A stretch of DNA of 64,000 nucleotides from Hydnum rufescens UP504. Lineage: Eukaryota; Basidiomycota; Agaricomycetes; Cantharellales; Hydnaceae. Made by a program: the position numbers and the translations under genes. Shown one piece after another: positions 55,700 to 64,000 of this stretch (position 1 is the first letter of the stretch; the number at the start of each line of letters is the position of its first letter). The stretch spans positions 124,001 through 188,000 of the forward strand of contig MU128956.1 of assembly GCA_014904985.1 (NCBI GenBank), given 5' to 3'. The notes under the pieces are model-generated. The model searched no databases. It had not been told where the DNA came from and was given only the letters and a program-made list of their open reading frames with translations.

Positions 55700-57412
55700 G
55701 ACGATCAGCTATGCGACAATAACAATTCAACTGCCGATATCCTCCCTAATGTCTCGACTCTCAAAGATGGTCCATTGTCACTGGACCAACGGAAGATGTG
55801 TGAACTGATTTGGGGCCAATTCATGAAGGCTGTGGATTTTCTGGCACAAAAATGGCAAGTCAAGCCCAGTAGGATTCTTGCCGAGGCGGGCCATGTGGCG
55901 TCAGTCCCACCCTCTCAAACTGAAAATCTATGGAATGCATTCTTGAGTTCTGAAAAGGATAATCGGCCTACAGATGGTATGAATCTCCTATTCATGCTAA
56001 GTAGTGGCTAATATATGAGTTTGACAGAGCCATTGAAAGCTTGGAATGTGCGAATGAAAGTTAAATACACAACACTATTTGAAGGTCTAAACAAGAACAA
56101 GGCTGTGGCCAAAAAAGACAGTCTCCTAAAAGGTCTACAGGAGAAGAGAGGTATTCGAGACTTTGAACAAGCAGAAGAAGGCCAGCGGGGAGCGATAATG
56201 GCTCAAAATGCAAATTCGATAAAAAAAACAGGCATGTAGACCTGTCATAGATGCCTTAACTGTACGGGCTCCATCACTGATACAGTATGTAGGCCTTACA
56301 TTTGGATGCATTCTTGAACATTGCAATGATTACATTTCTTATCAATTGAGACTTTCAAGATGGATATGCCACTGCACAGAACTGCATGATTACTGGATCA
56401 CCTGAGATTACGCAAGCACTCAACCCATTCAAGGCTAATATTCTTAAGACACTCCACAATGCCATACGAACCGCAAAGTACGTCCTGTTCTCTTTAGTCG
56501 ACTGGTTATGGTGCAAATTGAGGTCAATCCAGTACTCTGAAAACAATGAACTCTGGGGAAATTGAACCTGAGCAACTAGTCGAAGAGAAGAAACACAAGG
56601 CATTGATGAACCGAGACACTGCTCATGCTGCTCTGTCAGCGTTTATGAAACCAATTCTAGGTATTTAATGATTCCTTTTTGTTGCGAGTTGCAATGATTA
56701 TAGCAATCTCTTCAGAACCCCATGGCATCGGCATCCTGAATTCCTGGGATGGTGCCAAATGGGCATTTCCTATGAAGCAGCTAGGTCTTAAACTTTGCGT
56801 GAAGGAGCTGACCTTGGTGGGCTGGCCTGATGACCTGCGAGTTCCAACTCCAAATCAATCTGAGTACTCGAAGGACGAGTTGGTGCCGTTCATCAATAAT
56901 TGCACATTCAGCTCAACATGCCACCTCCACATTCGCAAATGGAATTCCGGCGAGTGTTTCGTATCTACCTCTGATCCATTGATTTGTCTGAAATAAGATT
57001 GCTAGTGGCCAAGGATCCTGATGATGTTGACCAATACCCACTCATCGAGAACAATAAAGGAGAGACTCTTCTGCGTGTCTGCGATATTCAACCATGGCTC
57101 CCCAAGAAATCTGGCACACGTAAACGAGACAAGAAGGCGAAAACAAAGCTTCATTCTGATTCTGACGTGAATCCCTCTCACAGTAATTCACCCTCAATGT
57201 CGCATTCGCAGAGGCAACAGCAAGCACGACGATCCTGGTCCCACTCCTGTTCACACCAGCAGAACAATACTTTGTCCCATTGGCACTCTCATTCATGCTC
57301 TCACTCTTGCACCCGCTCTCGTTCCCACTCTCGCACCCGATATCGTTCTCGTTCTCAACCTACTCTTCAACCTCAGTCTCAACCTCAAAGTGATCCAGGG
57401 CAACAGCCATGA
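55700..57412 (+). CDS. Unrecognised multi-segment protein of the 6.5 kb element
   Basis: Successive plus-strand segments: LDQRKMCELIWGQFMKAVDF, LAQKWQVKPSRILAEAGHV (55775-56011); KAWNVRMKVKYTTLFEGLNK (56015-56239); ITQALNPFKANILKTLHNAI near 56410; AMIIAISSEPHGIGILNSWD, VGWPDDLRVPTPNQSEYSKD (56679-56996). The last is IRLLVAKDPDDVDQYPLIEN, ending in a Ser/His/Arg-rich tail (SHSCSHSCTRSRSHSR). I recall similar helical blocks with a GWP motif in transposon-associated Agaricomycete proteins, but cannot name a domain. Frames change between segments; some changes are probably introns, and stops at 56010 and 56237 suggest decay. Confidence 0.5.
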
Positions 57413-57499
57413 CCACGACCAAGAGGTGCCATGGCGGCACACAATGTCCGATCTGTAGCCTCTACCACCACATCTTCCACCTGATCTGTCAAGCCATTA

Positions 57500-59138
57500 T
57501 TGTCTCACACTCTGTATTCGAAATCAAGAAATCCGGTCGGAGCAGGGAATTCACATAGTGCAACCAAGCTGCTCCCTGCCTCAGTGCCAAATAGGACACG
57601 AGTTACCTCATCTTCAGGTGCAGGTAGTGGTACTGGGAACTCTGGTGCACTTGATTCAAAACTGTCAGTCTCAACAACAATGGCACGTTCGTCTCTAATT
57701 GAAAAATCCACTTCAAGCCACCCGTGCAATATACAAGATTCTACTTATGGTTTACCCTCAATCTCAGAGGGTAGCGAGCCCGATTTTAGAGACCCTGATG
57801 TTGGGGATAATCACCTGCCACCTGAGCCTCTTCGTCATGAAGATCTATGCTATGGCCAGCAAAACCCGCCTCAACCTAAGTATTGATCAAGTCACTGCCT
57901 CTCACGTATCATATTTGTACTTATAGAGATTTCCATCCCGCTCTAGCTCTACCACAATCGATGACTCTGATAACTTGTCAAATGAAGAATGGATTGATGA
58001 TCGAGGTTCACCATCTTTCGAAGACACTGCTCAAGGGGACTACTCTGAGGAAAATTATTATCTGATGGAGTTTGAAAACAAAACCCCATCATCTCCCAAT
58101 AATACTGATGATGGCGATTCGCAATACTATGAGGATGAAGCAAGTGTCTCTCGTGACTGGGCCTCTGGATGTACATCTCTCCGTGAGTCCCAAGAAGCAT
58201 CTCGCTACAAGTCCCACAAGCCTTTGCACTGCGGGACTCACAAACCTTCACGCGATGAGTCTCATGAACCCTCTCATCATGAGTCTCATGAACATCGCAA
58301 ACCTCTTCACAAACCACCTCTGAAACCTCCTCACCGTGAGTCTCACAAACCTCCTCCTCACAAGTCTCACGAACCTCCTCCTCGCGAGTCTCGCAAACTT
58401 CCTCCTCACAAGTCTCGCGAACCTCCTCCTCGCGAGTCTTGCAAACCTCCTCCTCACGAGTCTTGCGAACCTCCTCCTCACAAGTCTCGCGAACTTCCTC
58501 CTCACGAGTCTCACGAACTTCCTCCTCATGAGTCTCGCAAACTTCCTCCTCATGAGTCTCACGAACTTCCTCCTTGCGAGTCTCGCGAACTTCCTCCTCG
58601 CGAGTCTCATGAACTTCCTCCTCGCGAGTCTCACAAACTTCCTCCTCACAAGTCTCGCGAACTTCCTCCTCATGAGTCTCGTGAACCTCCTCCTCGCGAG
58701 TCTCGCGAACTTCCTCCTCACAAGTCTCACGAACCTCCTCCTTGCGAGTCTCACAAACCTCCTCCTTGCGAGTCTCACAAACCTCCTCCTCGCAAGTCTC
58801 ACAAACCTCCTCGCAAGTCTCGCGAATCTCCTAGCAAACTTTGTCATGGGTCCCATGAATCTTGTGGAGTTCGTCATGAGTCTCGCAAACCTCCTCGTGA
58901 AGTTCATTGCAACTCTCATGAACCTCTTTGGGAGCCTCGTGAACCTCCTCATCAGTCTCATGAACCTCCTCATGAAGCTCGTTGCGAGTCTCACCAGCCT
59001 CCTCGTGAATTTCATCATGAGTCTCCTTATGAACTTCATCACAACTCTCGCCAACCTCATGAACTTCCCCATGAGTCTCAATCTCATGAACCTCATCATG
59101 AGTCTTGCAAACCTCATGAACTTCATTGCAAGTTGTGA
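57500..59138 (+). CDS. Low-complexity protein with octapeptide repeats
   Basis: A Ser-rich segment (57500-57886) is followed, probably after an intron ending near 57926, by an open frame of 387 codons from 57975 (MSNEEWIDDRGSPSFEDTA). An acidic N-terminus leads to repeats of eight residues, PPHKSREL or PPRESHEP, from about 58320 to 58830, then a looser PPHE/SHEPP region to the stop at 59138. Every repeat alternates acidic and basic residues around Ser. Such sequences are usually disordered. Function unknown. Confidence 0.5.
58320..58830 (+). repeat. About 21 tandem copies of a 24-bp repeat
   Basis: Unit CCTCCTCACGAGTCTCGCGA plus four bases, with CAC/CGC and GAG/AAG alternatives. Two other frames (plus 58336-59253 and minus 59126-58248) are also open because 24 is a multiple of three and units lack stops in them; I treat those as by-products. 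Confidence 0.5.
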
Positions 59139-59383
59139 AGCTTGTGCACTTCATCGTGAGTCTCATGAAGTCTGTCACCCGCAGCACTACCTGCCTTCTG
59201 AATATTCCTTGCTTCAGCCCTTTCAAGAATTTTCTCCTTCCAAATGTGCCTAGTTTTAGTTTTCTTAATTAGTTGATGGAAACTTAATCTCAATGGATTG
59301 ATTGTATTTCCTTCGCCCTCCCACCTTTTCCATAAGCACTTAAACTGTACATACTTTATTTACTTACATGCTGATGCTCAACT

Positions 59384-59472
59384 GAGTCAAGTCAAGTCAA
59401 GTCAAGTCAAGTCAAGTCAAGTCAAGTCAAGCTGAGTCGAGTCAAGTCAAGTTGAGTCAAATCAAGTCAAGT
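59384..59472 (+). repeat. GTCAA pentanucleotide tandem repeat
   Basis: About 15 GTCAA units with a few GCTGA, GTCGA and GTTGA variants, just inside the right inverted repeat of the 6.5 kb element. A short GTCAAGTCAAG occurs also near 8959. Confidence 0.5.
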
Positions 59473-59530
59473 TGCAGAGTCGCCAACTACAACAGATGAG
59501 AGAGATTTTCATGACTTCGAGTCGCGGACA

Positions 59531-59646
59531 CTAGGCGGACCAACCCCTATCTGAGGATCCCATGGCCTAATTCAGGTGTCCCACAGCCTAACCCTGGGTG
59601 TCCCAAGGCCAACTTTGGGTGTCCCCAGACCAAGAATTCCAGAGTT
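59531..59646 (-). repeat. Right inverted repeat of the 6.5 kb element
   Basis: Begins CTAGGCGGACCAACCCC on plus and ends AAGAATTCCAGAG. It reads as the left repeat in reverse complement. Confidence 0.5.
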
Positions 59647-59794
59647 TGAGCTGAGTCGCAGAAACACTAGTTTGTCAGTGCCATATTCCATCCGACCTCG
59701 AACTTGGAGAGCTATCTAAACCTGACTTTGTTCCAATACAATGGAATGCAACATTGATTTTATTATCTGTCAAATCCAGACACAACACAAGACT

Positions 59795-62700
59795 CTATTC
59801 GGATTCATAGGTATTTACAGAGTCATTAGAGCAGATGTCACGTTGACTGCATTCTTTGTCATTGTCTATTTTCCTGAGCACCTCGGAGGTGACTGCTAGA
59901 ATTTCACATTGTTCGATGCAATCTTCACCATCTGAATCAAGCTCATGTGTCAAACCTTCAGGAAAGGGTGTAGACAGAGCATGGACACATGTGACGTCTG
60001 CATGTACGCTATTCGAGGCGAAAGGCATGATAGATCGTAAGTTGGAAGGGTAGGGTAGTTGAGAGAGAGAATGATCCCACAATTCTCCAAGGTTGTTGAG
60101 ATCTGTGAATTTGTGTAGAAGGTGAAAGCGAAGGGCAGAATCAGTTCCTGTAAGTGATTATAAGAATTCAAGTCAACATGTGTCATTGGAGTGCATACCG
60201 GCCTCATGGATCGCCATCTGAATAGCATCGTGTTCCTCCACATACCAGACATGCATGTTTGCCACCTCACACTTGATGATGTCAAGTTTGGCATGGCAAC
60301 CCTTCCAGTCTAGATATGCAATAATCGCCACCTGCATGTTTTCATCTGCCAACCATCATGGTGGTGCACGATTGTCACCTAGTCCAGCCTCAAGGATATG
60401 CAAACCCTTCCAGATAGCACCATCAATGTCGAGAGAGAACAATCCCTTTCGGTCAAGCTTTTCTGGACAGATCGCACCTCGAGGGGCATCATCCAAGCGT
60501 CTAGCATATGTTCGATTTCTTTATTGAGTTGGTCGAGGCAGCATACAACAGCAGGTTGTTGCTTCTTGTCCACTTTCGCCTCATGAATATGGGCTTTGTG
60601 ACCTATTGGCAGTTCTTGGTACCAGACCAAGTTGATGGGCCTGAACCACCATATGCACTGAGGATATGGCTGCAGTAATCTTCAATGTGTTGAGTAATCA
60701 TAAATTTACAACCGATTAAAGCAGCCACGAGGTGCTGGTAGTGAGCACGAGCACAAATGAGTGCATCATACCATTGTGAAGACTTGATCTTTTTGAGATC
60801 GCCTCGCATCATCTTACCATGAAGTAACAAATCATATTCTTTTTTCGCAAGCTGTGATTCAACCCATTCTAATGACAATCGCAGTTGATCTAAGCAATCA
60901 AGTAATTCGACGCAGTCAGGGGATGAGGGATCATGCAGAAGTATAGATGCTTGTTGACTCAAAGTAAGCGTAATCTGTTGTCGGAGAGTGGTACGAGTCC
61001 ATAGGAGGTTGAGTATAGATTCGATTGTCTTCATCCCTGCATCCTTTTTGGGGACTAAGTTGCCCAATGTCAGTAAATTTATCTGGAGAAACAGATTTAA
61101 CACACGAGGTGGCTCAGCCTGCTGTGTGGACAACTGCTCAGCCCATGCAGTTTGGATCTCGTCGATTGGAATCCCTAGTCTGTCCAGAGCACCCTCCACT
61201 TCATCTAATTTAGCAACCGCATTGTCAAAGCACCATTTCTGACGGCTTGCAAGCTTGCGCAGGTTTTGTCCATCAATATATGCTTGTTTGGTATTTATCA
61301 CAAACAATCAGTGATAGAACTGTATGGTCATAGAAGACTTAGTATTCAGTATTGTAAAGGAGTGGGAGACTTACACCTGAAATACAACATGTTGGAATGA
61401 CACCATTTAGTAAATTCCACTCTCTCTCGCATCCTTCACCATCAGTGCGACCGAACTCGGGATTTTTGTATGGGTGGTACGACAATTGGCATGGCCATTG
61501 ATGACCATATGAGTGAAAAACAGGCATGGCAAATTTGAGACATGGCAGACAATGGGGCAACAGTTGCCACTGAGGCTGATAGTCAATACGATGGTATAGG
61601 TTGATCGGAACAAATCCCACATACCCATTCCATTTCTCGATGCAAAGCGCATATTACATCGTAAAAAAAACCAATGGTAAATGACTCAGGTAGCTCCCTA
61701 AGAAGCCGTTGCATCATAGCAAGCATAAAATATCATTTTTCACCATTTGGACCCATGTTGATGAACCAAAGGATGCAGTCATGTCAGCAAACCAAGACAA
61801 TAAGGCCCTTGTCTGAGAATTCTTTCATTATTTTGATGCGATAATCTTTAGCCGCAAGGTATGAATCCTCGCAGCGATCAATGACATCATTAATGACTGC
61901 CATTCCCCTTTCTCGAATGTCAGTAGAGCGATTCAGATTTGTAGACTTTCCCACTGCCTTGGTCTCCATGTAATATTTGCTCATAGCTGATGTCTTGCTT
62001 GTTGAGAGAAATAGATCGTGTGGTGTCCCAAAGGCATAATCTTGCGTTCCATGCCTATCGTGTTGCCGTCGTTGAGTGGCACAACCATCGCCAGCAACAA
62101 ATACACTGGGTCTGAGGAAACAAAGGTCCAGATCTCATCATGGGAATTTATTGAGAATGAACAAGTACATACTGGCCATCCTTAGGATACTGTGTCCCCC
62201 CAAAACACACTGGGCAGCGATATTGAAGGTAAATGCTGGGTCAAGTGTTGTTGGTCATTGGTTTGTGGTTTTCTGGATCCGTGTGATACAATCACGTGAA
62301 AGGATTGGTGGCTAGATCTTCTAATGTAGGCATTGAATATGGGGTAAGGGTGATAGAGGGGGGGCTGATAGATGTGAGGATAGAGAGGGGCCAGATGACA
62401 AGGGCACAGATGGTGACAGACAAGACGAGGGACAAGACGATGAGGGAGCAGATGGGAAGGGCACAGATCCAGATCCCAAAGAACCAGATGCCAAGGGGCT
62501 CGACAAGGGGTCTGACAATGAGGGGCTAGACGACGAGAGGCCGGATGACGAGATGCTGGATGACGAGGGGCTGGACAATGAGGGGCCAGACGACAAGGGG
62601 GACTCACAAACCATGCTGTCCAGGGGCTGACTTGGGGGTGCACTCGCCTGTTTGCTCTTTTTCACTAAGACGATGGCATTGTTCACAACTTCCTCCATAG

Positions 62701-63964
62701 AACTAAGTAAGATGTCATAATATTGAAGTGCCTTTCCAAAGGGCCGTCATAGCATATCCTATGAAGGAGATATTAAGATAGAGTAAAGGTAGCCGGGTGA
62801 TCTGTACCTCTCCGTCTAGAACATGCCCTCGTTTGCGCAAAAAATATCTGCAGTGCACTTGTCCACTCATGGATGTTAGGCTGCTTGACTCTGAAGAGGG
62901 TTGATGTGAAGTCAAGGAGGTCAAGATCAATGGCTAACGTCGGATGAACTGGTGCTGATGGGAAAAGACCAAGTTCGAGGAGAAGCATCACAGCAGGATG
63001 GCAGCTGCAGATGTTTAGAGTAATTTCATTAATACCTGTATAGGAAGGAAGATGAGATAACATTCATGCCACTGGAATGATCAGCCACACGCACTTTGAG
63101 TTCAAATACACGTCACATGGAGTGTTCTTGGAGAACACCCTGCATTGCCGTTGCATGGTGGTAAACCAGCATCAAAAAACAATCCACTATCCCAGTTTGT
63201 TCCAGCAACCCATCTGGAAAAGGGGACAATAAGGCGGGGAATGAGCTCATTCCATCGCTGCGCCAACACTCCATGAGATGCTGAGCCATGCAACTTGGGC
63301 TGCTTTGCAGGTGTAGGGGCTTCACTAATGAATAGATCGTTCAACCCATCACTCTCCAATGTCACAATAGGGTTCCAGCTGCGATTATCATCCTGCAATG
63401 ATGTAGAATCAGGACAAGTGGAGACTCCATTATCACAATTTTCAGAAAGAACATCAGGGGCCAGGCCCACTGACAAGGTGACCTGGAGAGATGAATGCGA
63501 ACATGGGGGAGTGTGCTTAGAACCAATCATCCTATACAGCCATGTCTCGCCTGAGTTGGCATCCCGATGTAGTCCGTGTTTTTCATGTAACCTGGGTTTC
63601 TTGGGCAATATAGGAGGTACACAATGTCATGAGCCGGAATTGTATTGGGTGGGATTGCAGGGCTGGATGACGGTGCTGTCATACCAATGGATGAGAAAAA
63701 TGACGTTCCCATACCGACTTCTTCAAGGTCAGCTTGACAATCGATACCACTGGAACGATGTGGATGTTTGTGACTTGGGTGTGGGTTTGGATGGGGAGAG
63801 GAGTTTGGTAGAGAGGGTGGCAATAAATCAGATGTATTGCTGAAAAAGTTCGGGATAACGAGTGGTTCAGATACAGTGCCAGGGTTTTCAGCTTTCTTCT
63901 GCAATCGTCGTGGCTGCTGTGGTTTCCACAGTTTCATTGCTGTCAGGGGAGCTGAGGAATTCAT
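59795..63964 (-). CDS. KDZ transposase, catalytic residues intact
   Basis: The ATG at 63964 opens MNSSAPLTAMKLWKPQQPRR. The CxC-type part reads AQRWNELIPRLIVPFSRWVA (near 63230) and NICSCHPAVMLLLELGLFPS (near 63020). A Ser/Pro low-complexity linker (62698-62321) precedes CPVCFGGTQYPKDGQ near 62205. First Asp is in VFVAGDGCATQRRQ (near 62080), second in IGFFYDVICALH (near 61640), Glu in RTDGEGCEREW (near 61440). A helical domain (61307-60603) and an acidic tail ending YESE (59795) follow. Introns use GTATGT and GTAAGT donors. A frame change near 63620 lacks a good intron and may be a break. Expected role: excision and insertion of KDZ elements in the nucleus. Confidence 0.5.
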
Positions 63965-64000
63965 GAATGAAGGATTTTGAGACTACCTGGTGACATGCCT

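Larger units (their letters stand above)
53125..59646. mobile_element. 6.5 kb element bounded by about 120-bp inverted repeats, family unknown
   Basis: The left repeat (53125-53260) and right repeat (59531-59646) share GGTCTGGGGACACCCAAAGT, GTTAGGC.., ATTAGGCCATGGGATCCT and CAGATAGGGGT in opposite orientation. The ends begin CTCCGGGGTTCTTGG and CTCTGGAATTCTTGG. No target duplication is clear. It encloses plus-strand coding-like segments with long low-complexity repeats and no recognised transposase, so it is either a novel autonomous type or a passenger carrier. Confidence 0.5.

Noticed and set aside
58248..59126. Arg/Leu-rich frame on minus and Leu/Ala/Asn-rich frame on plus (58336-59253)
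   Set aside because: Both are by-products of a 24-bp repeat lacking stops; only the frame from 57975 has a non-repetitive acidic N-terminus and plausible upstream exons.
1..64000. tRNA and rRNA genes
   Set aside because: Possible B-box-like words (for example near 10695 and 29470) lack an A box and cloverleaf pairing; no rRNA segment recognised.

Overview
The window looks like repeat-rich DNA of a basidiomycete, most likely an Agaricomycete. Genes are split by short introns with GTAAGT-like donors, CTAAY branch points and YAG acceptors. The protein families seen (C2/NACHT NLR-like STAND NTPases, Plavaka and KDZ transposases, a PIF/Harbinger element, a Crypton-like tyrosine recombinase) are the usual fungal mobilome of that class. 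All calls come from reading the sequence by eye; family names rest on recognised motifs, not on database searches. LAYOUT. 1-9.6 kb is a gene-like, CpG-containing stretch: a frameshifted C2-NACHT gene running off the left edge, a truncated SDR dehydrogenase fragment, a nearly intact PIF/Harbinger transposon (3396-7063, AAT target duplication), an intact-looking gene of unknown function (7424-8855) and a low-molecular-weight protein tyrosine phosphatase pseudogene cut off near 9.6 kb. 9.6-53 kb is nested transposable-element DNA with visibly few CG dinucleotides and many stops of the CGA-to-TGA kind. 53-64 kb holds a 6.5 kb element bounded by about 120-bp inverted repeats, with a plus-strand gene set containing long low-complexity repeats, then a minus-strand KDZ transposase gene with all three expected catalytic acids. 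THE UNUSUAL SYSTEM. About 25 copies each of two palindromes alternate in arrays at 9.8-10.6, 16.7-17.15, 20.4-25.1 and 31.7-33.06 kb. Palindrome A (CCACACACCCACT...gap...GTGTGTGG) lies just upstream of a consensus 5' splice site. Palindrome B (GCAAAAAGAGCAGC...GCTGCTCTTTTTGC) lies inside the putative intron that follows, which ends with CTAAY and TTCTAG. Stem sequences differ between copies but pairing is kept by matched changes in both arms. The largest array is a 5.3 kb near-palindromic element (19968-25292) with inverted ends and an apparent 8-bp duplication CCTTACAG. Its intron signals read outward on both strands from a central palindrome near 22.71 kb. The same terminal architecture (CAG..GGTCAGCCA, a TATCTAATTAGATA-like block, a GGGGCCCCTGGGG block) recurs at 28202, 31468 and 33063. 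The 33063 end lies directly next to the 3' end of a decayed KDZ transposase gene, suggesting that the hairpin arrays are cargo-like, non-autonomous KDZ relatives. I could find no matching description from memory. NESTING HISTORY. A Plavaka element (10618-16586) sits inside one exon of a hairpin array. Solo LTRs at 17974-19331 and 38761-40115 (4-bp duplications ACGG and ATGC) and at 41400-41984 (TAAGC) interrupt older sequence; the first lies inside an older copy of its own family. At 41374-48196 a 2.2 kb segment is present as an inverted duplicate around a duplicated minisatellite block, with a 25-N gap, so part of that structure may be an assembly artefact.
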